Shown one piece after another: positions 48,375-58,779 of a stretch of 64,000 nt of DNA. The stretch comes from Lates calcarifer (taxonomy: Eukaryota > Chordata > Actinopteri > Centropomidae): assembly GCF_001640805.2 (NCBI RefSeq), contig NC_066836.1:1325798-1389797 (forward strand). The letters are read 5' to 3'. The notes beneath the pieces were generated by a model. It searched no databases and had not been told where the DNA came from. It worked only from the letters and a program-made list of their open reading frames with translations. Made by a program: the position numbers and the translations under genes. Numbering within the stretch: position 1 is the stretch's first letter; each line of letters starts with the position of its first letter.

Positions 48375-51300
48375 GCACTGAATAGTATAGTAAGGTGTCA
48401 AAAAAGGGAAAAAATGTCTTAGCATAGTGAGGAGTCAAAAACAGCAAAATAATGTCGTAGTATACTAAGGATTCAAAAAATGTCATAGTATAGTCAAAAA
48501 AGTGAAAAAAAAAGTCATAGTATAATAAGCATTCCAAAACTGCCAAAAAAAAGTCACAGTATAGTAAGGAGTCAAAAAAAGTGAAAAAATGTCATAGTAT
48601 AATAAAGCATCAAAAAGTGAAAAAAATGTCATAGTATAGTAAGGCATGAAAAAAGTGAAAAAAAATGTCACAGTATAGTATGGCGTCAAAAAAGTCACAG
48701 TATAGTAGGGTGTCACAAAAGTGAAAAAAATGTCATAGTATAGTAAGGCGTCAAAAAAGTGAAAATAATGTCATAGTATAATAAAGCATCAAAAAAGTGA
48801 AAAAAATGTCATAGTATAATAAAGCATCAAAAAAGTGAAAAAAAAATGTCATAGTATAATAAGGCGTCAAAAAAGTGAAAAAGAAGTCACAGTATAATAA
48901 GGAGTCAAAAAAGGCCAAAAAAAATTATACCATAGCAAATCATCAAAAAAGTGAAAAAAAAGTCCCAGTATAGTAAGGCATCAAAAAAGTGAAAAAGAAT
49001 GTCACAGTATAGTAAAGCATCACAAAAGTGAAAAAAAAGTCATAGTATAATAAGCATTCAAAAAATGTCATAGTATAGTCAAAAAAGTAAAAAAAAAATG
49101 TCATAGTATAGTATGGCATAAAAACCACCAAAAAGGTCATAGTATAATAAGGCATCAAAAAAAATTTATACTATAGTAAAGCATCAAAAAAGTGCAAAAA
49201 ATGTCACAGTATAGTAAGGCATCAAATAAGTGAAAAAAATGGTATGGTATAGTAAGGCATCAAAAAAGTGACAAAAATGTCCTAGTATAGTATAGCGTCA
49301 AAAAAGTGAAAAAAAAAAAGTTATAGTATAATAAGGAGTCAAAAACTGCCAAAAAAATTATACTATAGTAAGGCATCACAAAAGTGAAAAAAAATGTCAT
49401 AGTATAATAAGGCATCAAAAAAGTGCAAAAAATGTCACAGTATAGTAAGGCATCAAATAAGTGCAAAAAATGTCACAGTATAGTAAGGCATCAAATAAGT
49501 GAAAAAAATGGTATGGTATAGTAAGGCATCAAAAAAGTGACAAAAATGTCCTAGTATAGTATAGCGTCAAAAAAGTGAAAAAAAAAAAGTTATAGTATAA
49601 TAAGGAGTCAAAAACTGCCAAAAAAAATTATACTATAGTAAGGCATCACAAAAGTGAAAAAAAATGTCATAGTATAATAAGGCGTCAAAAAAGTGAAAAA
49701 AATGTCATAGTATAGTAAGGTGTCAAAAAAGTGAAAAAGAAGTCACAGTATAATAAGGAGTCAAAAAAGTGAAAAAGAATGTCACAGTATAGTAAGGCAT
49801 CACAAAAGTGAAAAAAAAGTCATAGTATAATAAGCATTCAAAAAATGTCATAGTATAGTCAAAAAAGTAAAAAAAAATGTCATAGTATAGTAAGGCATAA
49901 AAACCGCCAAAAAAGGTCATAGTATAATAAGGCATCAAAAAAGTGAAAAAATTATACTATAGTAAAGCATCAAAAAAGTGAAAAAAATGTCATAGTATAA
50001 TAAAGCATCAAAAAGTGAAAAAAATGTCATAGTATAGTAAGGCGTGAAAAAAGTGAAAAAAAATGTCACAGTATAGTATGGCGTCAAAAAAGTCACAGTA
50101 TAGTAGGGTGTCACAAAAGTGAAAAAAATGTCATAGTATAGTAAGGCGTGAAAAAAATGTCACAGTATAGTAAGGCGTCAAAAAAGTGAAAAAAATGTCA
50201 TAGTATAATAAAGCATCAAAAAAGTGAAAAAAATGTCATAGTATAATAAAGCATCAAAAAAGTGAAAAAAAATGTCATAGTATAATAAGGCATGAAAAAA
50301 GTGAAAAAGAAGTCACAGTATAATAAGGAGTCAAAAAAGGCCAAAAAAAATTATACCATAGCAAATCATCAAAAAAGTGAAAAAAAAGTCCCAGTATAGT
50401 AAGGCATCAAAAAAGTGAAAAAGAATGTCACAGTATAGTAAGGCATCACAAAAGTGAAAAAAAAGTCATAGTATAATAAGCATTCAAAAAATGTCATAGT
50501 ATAGTGTATAGTATGGCATAAAAACCACCAAAAAGGTCATAGTATAATAAGGCATCAAAAAAAATTTATACTATAGTAAAGCATCAAAAAAGTGCAAAAA
50601 ATGTCACAGTATAGTAAGGCATCAAATAAGTGAAAAAAATGGTATGGTATAGTAAGGCATCAAAAAAGTGACAAAAATGTCCTAGTATAGTATAGCGTCA
50701 AAAAAGTGAAAAAAAAAAAAGTTATAGTATAATAAGGAGTCAAAAACTGCCAAAAAAAATTATACTATAGTAAGGCATCACAAAAGTGAAAAAAAATGTC
50801 ATAGTATAATAAGGCATCAAAAAAGTGCAAAAAATGTCACAGTATAGTAAGGCATCAAATAAGTGAAAAAAAATGGTATGGTATAGTAAGGCATCAAAAA
50901 AGTGACAAAAATGTCCTAGTATAGTATAGCGTCAAAAAAGTGAAGAAAAAAAAGTTATAGTATAATAAGGAGTCAAAAACTGCCAAAAAAAATTATACTA
51001 TAGTAAGGCATCACAAAAGTGAAAAAAAATGTCATAGTATAATAAGGCGTCAAAAAAGTGAAAAAAATGTCATAGTATAGTAAGGTGTCAAAAAAGTGAA
51101 AAAGAAGTCACAGTATAATAAGGAGTCAAAAAAGGCCAAAAAAAAATTATACTATAGCAAATCATCAAAAAAGTGAAAAAAAAGTCCCAGTATAGTAAGG
51201 CATCAAAAAAGTGAAAAAGAATGTCACAGTATAGTAAGGCATCACAAAAGTGAAAAAAAAGTCATAGTATAATAAGCATTCAAAAAATGTCATAGTATAG

Positions 51301-51520
51301 TCAAAAAAGTAAAAAAAAATGTCATAGTATAGTATGGCATAAAAACCGCCAAAAAAGGTCATAGTATAATAAGGCATCAAAAAAGTGAAAAAAATGTCAT
51401 AGTATAATAAGGCATCAAAAAAGTGAAAAAAAAGTCAGTATAGTATGGCGTCAAAAAAAGTCACAGTATAGTAGGGTGTCACAAAAGTGAAAAAAATGTC
51501 ATAGTATAGTGACTTAGTAA
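48375..51520 (+). repeat. 37-38-bp minisatellite B
   Basis: Monomers of the type GTCATAGTATAGTAAGGCA then TCAAAAAAGTGAAAAAAAT, clearly related to minisatellite A but with a GTGAAAAA variant dominant. Long higher-order copies are offset by about 1.4 kb (for example blocks at 49723-49938 and 51165-51380, offset 1,442). Ends a few bases before the second terminal-exon-like block. Confidence 0.92.
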
Positions 51521-51598
51521 AATAAGTTATTAGATTTAGAAAAGGAAAAACAGATTTATTGATCAGATTCTGTGACTAACACGTTCTTGTCTCTGCAG

Positions 51599-51987
51599 CA
51601 GGAGATGACAACAGCCTAAAGTGGATGAAAGAAAACAAAAGTGTTACAAAGCTGTTAATTAGACAAGAGACCTCCACCATCTAACTGCTGTAAACAATGT
51701 TGGTTTCCTGTTGTTCAAATGAAAACACTGTTTTTCTCTACCCTCTGTAATGTAGTCATGGGCACAAGACTAATATGTCTTTATTAAACACCTGTGAGAA
51801 CATTCAAGTGCTTATGATACAACTATTTACAGGGTAATTGTATCATAAGCAGTTAAATGATTACAAAGATGCTTAGTGGACGTGCTCATATCTACATTAA
51901 CCCTAACCAGCTCTAACAAGTGTTTCCTTGTGGTAAAATGTCTTTTATTATCTTTGCTGTAATTTGTTAAATGCTGTCTGGAATAAA
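51599..51987 (+). pseudogene. Terminal-exon-like block, copy 2 (diverged)
   Basis: Acceptor TTGTCTCTGCAG precedes sequence homologous to 46156 onward, but the frame ends early (QEMTTA then TAA). Downstream AATAAA at 51982-51987 and the following CTTTTGAGTTACATTTCT match the copy 1 flank (CTTTTGAGTTGAGTTTCT). It looks like a duplicate 3' end with a decayed reading frame. Confidence 0.55.
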
Positions 51988-52390
51988 GTCATTAAAAGTT
52001 TCCTCCTAAACTTTTGAGTTACATTTCTTATACAAATCATGTCCAAATTCTCACGTTTGAAATGTTTTACTTTCAACTTCAAACTGTCAAATGATGGAGA
52101 AGTAAAAGATATTAAATCTACAAAGAAAGCATAGCATGGACGAACTGGTTAAGTTAAAGTTAAATTTGCTTTAAACACAAAGATGGAAGAAGCTACTCTT
52201 ATTGGAAACTGAAAAACTGACTCCACCAGCTCCAGATATTCACACATCAGTAGATAGAAATGTTTTTTTCTCTAAAGTCAGTTAAAACTTGAATTAAATT
52301 ATATTCGATAGAAGTCAAAATGAAGAGAAATGACAACGTATCTGGTGTGGGTCTAAAAGCTTCTGCACATGTTCTGTAAGTATACAACTT
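51988..52390. other. Spacer between the satellite block and the minus-strand zinc-finger arm
   Basis: No gene seen. Confidence 0.5.
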
Positions 52391-52514
52391 CTAATCTGTG
52401 TGAGTTCTTGCGTGTCTTTCCAACTCTCTCTTCTGATTGAATCTTTTCCCTCAGGTGCTGCAGGTGTACAGCTTCTCACCTGTATGAGTTCTCATGTGAA
52501 CTTTTAAGACACTA
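52380..52514 (-). pseudogene. Out-of-frame finger remnants of gene 5
   Basis: After the frameshift the minus strand still encodes finger pieces resembling gene 3's seventh and ninth fingers (NSVLKVHMRTH; KLYTCST-stop-GKRF) and a final HARTHTD-like end. Confidence 0.75.
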
Positions 52515-53519
52515 TTACATAAAAAAACGTGTCCCACATATTTCACAAGGATACAGCTTCTCGTTTGTGTGGATTCTCAGATGAACATTCAATGTTGATA
52601 TCTGACTGAATCTTTTCCCACAGGTGTTGCACAGGTACGGCTTCTCACCTGTGTGGATTATCAGATGTACGTCCAGTTGAGACTTGTACTTAAAAGTTTT
52701 CCCACAGGTGTCACATCTTAAAGTCTGTTGACCTTTCTGAGTGTCACAGTGAGTCTCTGTTGTGGGAGAGTTGTGTTCATTGTTCCTGTGACTTGTGTTT
52801 TTGCGACGTCTCCTCTTTGTCTGTGTCTCTACATTTGTAGTTGATCCTGGGTCCACATGCTGGCTTCCTCTCTGATCTTGGCTCTCAGCTACAGGAGAGT
52901 TGTGAGAGAGGAGCTGCTGCTCACTGTTTGCTTCTGCTTCACTGTGCTCACTTTCCTCATTAGTAGGAGTCAACATAAAGGTCTGGCTCTCCTGCTTCAG
53001 TACAAGCTGCTCTCCCTCCTGACTGCTGCACACTTCCTCCTGTTCCTCTTTAATCTGTGGAGGCTCTGGCTCCTCTTGGTCCAGACTGGAGTTCCTCTCC
53101 TGGTTACAGAGCTGCTGCTCAGTGAGAACCTCCTCCTCCTTACAGACATGTTGCTGTGGGAGCTCTGCACGGACAAACACACACAGGAAATTTCAATCCA
53201 TTTGTCCAAACACAACAAAGACACTATTTCCCTGCTTCTTTGCAGCAGTGACTCTAAAACTAAATGTAACCGCAGAGTCCTGACCAGGATCCTGAATGAA
53301 CCATGTTCCTCTGTTAGTTTCATTCAGACCGTTGTGGTTTTACAGACCTGTCCTGTGCAGCCTTATCTCAGGTTTCCACACGATATCCAGCAGTCTGCGC
53401 TGACGATCGATCTCTTCCTCGTACTCGACGATAGTTTGTTCAAAGACTCTGGATATTTCTTCAGCAGCAGCAGTTAGTCGCTCGTTGACAAACTCTCTCA
53501 AACACTGAACTGAAGACAT
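52515..53519 (-). CDS. Zinc-finger gene 5, frameshifted and truncated
   Basis: Exon 1 53348-53519 and exon 2 52515-53164, 273 residues as read; the 183-bp intron is the same class as gene 2. N-terminal helix, acidic linker and KRRRRKNT patch are normal. Two complete fingers (KYKSQLDVH, SQISTLNVH) precede a third that breaks: after CEICGTRFF the frame meets TAA. Gene 3's equivalent stretch has six T and this copy seven, so a one-base homopolymer insertion explains the break. Finger sequence continues out of frame to about 52380 and contains the same TGA as gene 3. It could be a pseudogene, a two-finger protein or a base-calling error. Confidence 0.8.
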
Positions 53520-53625
53520 TGTTGCTTCATTACCACTGAAATATTTCTCTCAGATACGACTACACCACCGTCTTCCCGCTAACTCCACACATCCACACAG
53601 CGAACGATGCTAGCGCTGTTTGTTT

Positions 53626-53634
53626 ACTTCCGGT
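53626..53634 (-). promoter_or_regulatory. ETS-type site of zinc-finger gene 5
   Basis: The minus strand reads ACCGGAAGT, in the same block and spacing before exon 1 as on the plus-strand arm. Confidence 0.55.
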
Positions 53635-53810
53635 AGGTGTCACACTGAGAAGTTCCGTCAGTGGAAGGGAGTTCATTTTAGTTCCGCCTTCGATTAAAAA
53701 AACGAAACAAACAGTATTTTTGTAGCAGGCAGTTGAGGAGGATTTTAAAAAATCTAGTTAACATTCTGTTTAACAAGACATCATGTTTTGTAACCTCATT
53801 AAACATTTCA

Positions 53811-53880
53811 GCTAGCACTGTCTTTGTTTACTTCCGCTGGGTGTCACACTGAGAAGTTCCGTCAGTGGACGTAGGTTAGC
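53811..53880 (-). promoter_or_regulatory. Orphan duplicate of the zinc-finger promoter block
   Basis: A second copy of the GCTAGC...ACTTCCG...GTGTCACACTGAGAAGTTCC block about 200 bp upstream of gene 5's own, with no exon 1 attached. Its ETS core is altered (AGCGGAAGT on the minus strand). Confidence 0.6.
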
Positions 53881-53969
53881 TTTTAATTCCGCCTTTGATA
53901 AAAAGCAACTGTAGCAGCTGGTTGAGGTGGAGATATTTAAATTTTTTACCTTGTTCACACAAAAGCACT

Positions 53970-55098
53970 CTATCTCTGTATTTTAACTGAGATTAGAATA
54001 TGTTGAGGATTGTGCCTACGTTGGTCTGTGTACACAACATGCTGTTAAATACTGATCCATATCAGCAATGTATAACTATTTTAATGATTCACAATCAATC
54101 AAACCAAATCTAGCTGTTTGTATAAATAAAGTAACCTGAACCTAAAATATCATAAACACAAATGTGTCCTGTTATTATAATCGAAGGTGCGTTAAATTAT
54201 CTCATTTTCTACAATCTGTAAGCCTGTTATTTAAAAACACCGGCGTGATAGAAACAGAAATCAGAATTGAGAACTATGTATTACATATTTATCAAAATAC
54301 AAACATTTTTGTTCATCATGTTAGACTTTACACAGAACCACAAACTGACCAGACAGTTGTGCAGAGGGTGTGTGTCTGTGCTGGTGGAATTAAAAGAACA
54401 GACTGAGGACAGCCGTGTGACTCTGGCCGATCACCTGCTGCAGGTCACTGTGGCGCTACGACAGAGATAACAGGGAAACTACTCTCCCCACATTCCTGCA
54501 ACAGAGCAGCTGTGATCAGACGGCGTTTACCCACACTTCAGTTCACCTCAACAGCCCTGCCCCCCACCATTTACTGCTGCTCCCACACATCAACATTGAA
54601 CAGCAGAGGTCTGTGCAGAGTTAGAGTTTTGACTGTGTACATTTTGCTGAACTTTTTTTTCTCCTTTTTTTCCAATTTTGTTTTTTTTTCCCTTTACTAA
54701 AGCTAATTTTCCAGCAATCTGCAGACAATGAGTAATAAAACATCAATAACCAAAAATGCCACTGTGAATTTTCTTTATTTTGATTTTTTAAGTCAATTAA
54801 CAAAATCAGAAATAATAGTTTAACAATGTCACTAAATAATGTTCTAAAGGAAACTACAACACATGCTACAGTAGAATGATTCAGTGATTGTGACAGTAAA
54901 TTACTTGAGAAACATTTCATCCTCAAGATTAAAGTCATAGTTGATGCTGAATGTAAATTTATTCCCTTTTCATTATTTGTTACATTAAGAGGTTGTAGAA
55001 TGAAAAAAAAAAAATAGTATCAAAATTAAAAATTAAAAAATCAAATCCTGAATGAACTATATTCCTCTGTTAGCTTTTATTCAGACTGTTTTACAGAC
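53970..55098. other. Unique region between gene 5 and fused exon B
   Basis: No supported gene. Small frames have no recognisable domain. T-rich runs near 54650-54700 and A-rich runs near 55000-55040. Confidence 0.5.
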
Positions 55099-55662
55099 CT
55101 ATTCTGTGCAGCCTTATCTCAGGTTTCCACACGATATCCAGCAGTCTGCACTGACGATCGATCTCTTCCTCGTACTCGACGATAGTTTGTTCAAAGACTC
55201 TGAATATTTCTTCAGCAGCAGCAGTTAGTCGCTCGTTGACAAAGTCTGTCTGAGTGTCACAGTGATTCTGTGTGGTGACTGAGTTGTGTATGTTGTTATT
55301 GAGACGTCTCCTCTTTGGCCGTGGTTCTGCATTTGTACTTGATCCTGGGTCCACATGCTGGCTTCCTCTCTGATCTTGGCTCTCAGCTACAGGAGAGTTG
55401 TGAGAGAGGAGCTGCTGCTCACTGTTTGCTTCTGCTTCACTGTGCTCACTTTCCTCATTAGTAGGAGTCAACATAAAGGTCTGGCTCTCCTGCTTCAGTA
55501 CAAGCTGCTCTCCCTCCTGACTGCTGCACACTTCCTCCTGTTCCTCTTTAATCTGTGGAGGCTCTGGCTCCTCTTGGTCCAGACTGGAGTTCCTCTCCTG
55601 GTTACAGAGCTGCTGCTCAGTGAGAACCTCCTCCTCCTTACAGACATGTTGCTGTGGGAGCT
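55099..55662 (-). CDS. Fused zinc-finger exon B (acidic linker + N-terminal helix, no fingers)
   Basis: Acceptor TGCAG before 55662, donor GTCTGT at 55093-55098. The 564 bp (188 codons) is open throughout and phase 1 at both ends. It starts as a normal exon 2 (ELPQQHVCKEEE, linker, PKRRRLNNNIHN). After QNHCDTQT it runs into the exon 1 module (DFVNERLTAAAEEIF to EIRLHRI) and that exon's donor. Fingers are missing and the MSSVQCLRE start is lost. Symmetric phases mean it can splice between any exon 1 and exon 2 of this family without a frameshift. A deletion joining one gene's exon 2 to the next gene's exon 1 is the simplest origin. Transcription is unknown. Confidence 0.75.
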
Positions 55663-55800
55663 CTGCACGGACAAACACACACAGGAAACAGCTCAGTGAT
55701 GTGACGATGGAAAAACTGACATCTGAGCAAATGAATACAAGTTTAAACCATTAGCAGAGCAGAGTGAACATGTTGCTCACATGTGAGTGAAATTCATGGT

Positions 55801-55823
55801 GGGGGGGGGGGGGGGGGGGGGGG
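55801..55823. repeat. Poly-G run (23 G)
   Basis: Uninterrupted G run at the point where the 661-bp-class intron upstream of exon B stops matching its relatives at about 22130 and 61022. Marks a rearrangement breakpoint or an assembly weak spot. Confidence 0.9.
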
Positions 55824-56333
55824 TATTTTACTTTACTGAACCAGACATTTTCCAGCCACTAAACTCAGACCTGGGAACATTAAGTGCTTTAACAGAGACA
55901 CACTTTAGGAAGCTGTTTTTCTATCTAATTCTTTCACTGATGCTTCATCAGAGATCCAGATAAAATGCCATTCTATACTGAGGCATGGAGCGACTTCCAC
56001 ATCCAACCGCAGCAGCATTAACAGAGGTTATCAATGAATGATTGACATACCATTAGATCAGGAGTGGATAAAGACAGGACAGAGTCTAGAATAAATAATA
56101 TGCTAACTTTAATAACTCAACCATATTCTAAATGAGCTGATGTGTGATCTCAGAGTGAGCGTCCATCTCCCACCCTTCCCCTTTGAATTCCACGGCAGAG
56201 TGGAAATCTCAGGTTCTGCAAAATGGCCGCCACCTCTCACAGTGATTACAAATGAAAGAGTTTTTCAATCATGTACAACTGTGAAGCAAAAATTAAAGGT
56301 AAACATGTCATGTTCCTCTGTGGTTTTACAGAC
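55824..56333. other. Unique region between fused exons B and A
   Basis: No recognisable gene. On the minus strand this follows exon A's donor and would be intron if the two fused exons are joined. Confidence 0.5.
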
Positions 56334-56891
56334 CTGTCCTGTGCAGCCTTATCTCAGGTTTCCAGACGATATTCAGCAGTCTGCGCTGACGAGCGATCTC
56401 CTCCTCGTACTCTGCGATGGTTTGTTCAAAATCTCCAAACATTTCTTTAACAGCAGCAGTTAGTCGCTCCTTAAAAAACTCTGTGTCACAGTGATTCTGT
56501 GTTGTGACTGAGTTGTGTATGTTGTTATTGAGACGTCTCCTCTTTGTCTGTGTCTCTACATTTGTAGTTGATCCTGGGTCCACATGCTGGCTTCCTCTCT
56601 GATCTTGGCTCTCAGCTACAGGAGAGTTGTGAGAGAGGAGCTGCTGCTCACTGTTTGCTTCTGCTTCACTGTGCTCACTTTCCTCATTAGTAGGAGTCAA
56701 CATAAAGGTCTGGCTCTCCTGCTTCAGTACAAGCTGCTCTCCCTCCTGACTGCTGCACACTTCCTCCTGTTCCTCTTTAATCTGTGGAGGCTCTGGCTCC
56801 TCTTGGTCCAGACTGGAGTTCCTCTCCTGGTTACAGAGCTGCTGCTCAGTGAGAACCTCCTCCTCCTTACAGACATGTTGCTGTGGGAGCT
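56334..56891 (-). CDS. Fused zinc-finger exon A (acidic linker + N-terminal helix, no fingers)
   Basis: 558 bp, 186 codons, open, with acceptor TGCAG before 56891 and donor GTCTGT at 56328-56333. Architecture is as in exon B, but the junction is different (NHCDTEFFKERLTAAVKEMF), and the helix module is more diverged (EQTIAEYEEEIARQRRLLN). Phase 1 at both ends. It is preceded, across a 747-bp intron matching gene 1's, by the exon 1 at 57639-57810, so an exon 1-A splice is fully canonical. Confidence 0.75.
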
Positions 56892-57638
56892 CTGCACGGA
56901 CAAACACACACAGGAAACAGCTCAGTGATGTGACGATGGAAAGTTAAATTCTCATCCAACAGTTAAAGGAAACTTGAGTTACAATCCTGAGAGACTGATT
57001 CTGTTTTTCCATCACATATTGTCGTGAAAAGATGTTTCACACTGTAGTTAAAGCTTATGATATATAAGACCTCAGTTTCTAATTAGAGAAAGCTTGATTG
57101 TATTTATGGAAGAGCTGTGTTTTCTCCAACAGACCAGGTTCAGTTTAAAAACTCTACATGTGCACTGATCACAGCTGGAGTTGATCTGTGAAATCTTTAT
57201 TAACACGTCGAGTAAACATGAATCACAATAGTAACTTTTATTTCAAAGAGGAATTAGTGAGTAAAGGAACTAAATGACTTTTATAAATATGCCGTTTCAC
57301 TGCATTTTAAAGGGTAAAAATAACTTTCCCGCTTTTTTCTCGTTGATAAGGAGGGGATCCTCATGAGAACCACAAACAACACGGAGGCATGGACTTGGTT
57401 TTTGATCTAGACCTGGTCTGATGTGGTCTAAACAGGATGAAAACTGGAATCGCTGGTTTTGTCCTTTATAACAAATACAATCAAGTTTTCACAAACCTGA
57501 AAGTGGCTTTCAAACAGCGTGAAGACTTGAACTAAAATATCAAACATCAGTGTTGGAGCTAAAGTTTCTTTCACTGAGTTTCCTGAATGAACCATGTTCC
57601 TCTGTTAGTTTCATTCAGACCGTTGTGGTTTTACAGAC

Positions 57639-57810
57639 CTGTCCTGTGCAGCCTTATCTCAGGTTTCCACACGATATCCAGCAGTCTGCGCTGACGATCG
57701 ATCTCTTCCTCGTACTCGACGATAGTTTGATCTAAAACTCTGTATATTTCATCAGCAGCAGCAGTTAGTGTCTGCTTCCCAAATTCCGTTAAACTCTGAA
57801 CTGAGGACAT
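57639..57810 (-). CDS. First exon of a zinc-finger-family gene (gene 7)
   Basis: 172 bp with ATG at 57810 and donor at 57633-57638, phase 1. Encodes MSSVQSLTEFGKQTLTAAAD and on through the shared EEEIDRQRRLLDIVWKPEI part. The first half is diverged from all other copies and the second half nearly identical, suggesting partial gene conversion. The frame is open upstream but MSSVQ is the family start. The next exon is fused exon A. No finger exon follows directly, so the full transcript would run through A and B to gene 5's exon 2, or the gene is dead. Confidence 0.7.
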
Positions 57811-58775
57811 TGTTTCTTCAGAACCAATGAAGTGAAATACGGCTCCACCAGCGTCTTCAAACTCACTCCACACATCCACAGAGCTAACGCTGCTAGCGCT
57901 TTCTTTGTGTGGCTACTTCCGCTGGGTGTCACACTGTGAACTTCCGGCGGTGGAACGGGGTTCGCTTTACTTTTCCGCTTCCCCTGAACAGAAGCATTTT
58001 CTTGTAGCAGCTGGTTGCGATGGATCTGTATTATTTCTGTTTTTCTTTTTCTTTTCTTTTTTACATAATGATGGATAGTTCAATAAGACATCATATTTTA
58101 TAACCTCGTTATTAGTTTTTATGTATAAAACTTTATCCAGCAAAGTAACTACAGCTGTTAAGTTAATGTGGTGGAGTATTAAGTCCATTTGTCTCTGAAA
58201 TGTCGTAGTCATATTTACCGAAGCAAATATACGAAAGAGAGATATTGAAACTTCTTATCTGTGTAATTTAGATGCAGCATTGGACAATCTGTGTTTTACT
58301 TGGGCTGAGAATTTAAATAGTAAAAGCACTCAGTTACTTTCCCTTTATGTAAATATGTTTGCTCAATATGAAGAACTGCTATTGATCAAACCAGCAAACT
58401 GTATCATACTTTAACTTCACCTCCAGCAGGTGAACTGCAACATTAAACACCTTTAACATTTTAACATAAACATTTTATTGTCCACGTTTATTTATTATCA
58501 GTCAAACTGATGCTGGTGTTTACTGTAATCATTCAGTCCATCAGTGTGGAAACATCAGTCTGGGTAACCAGCACTGAAACACACAAAGTCAGTTTATTTA
58601 TTTCTTTATTTTACACTTTTTATTCAACCAAGTAGTTCATTTCCTACAATTTGTGTCTGTGTCACCTGTGAAGTATAAAAAATTAAAATCAAGTTGACGT
58701 AATCACGCACCTTAACTGAGTAACATGTTGTTCTGTGAGTACACCACTTTTAAACTGTATCAGGTCTCATCAGTT
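57811..58775. other. Gene 7 promoter block and spacer
   Basis: 57811-57960 holds the diverged family promoter block (minus-strand AGCGGAAGT instead of ACCGGAAGT). The rest is AT-rich with no gene. Confidence 0.5.
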
Positions 58776-58779
58776 CAGC

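Noticed and set aside
40311..51520. CRISPR-like regular direct repeats
   Set aside because: The 37-38-bp monomers are continuous with no unique spacers or cas genes, in an animal genome. They are minisatellites.
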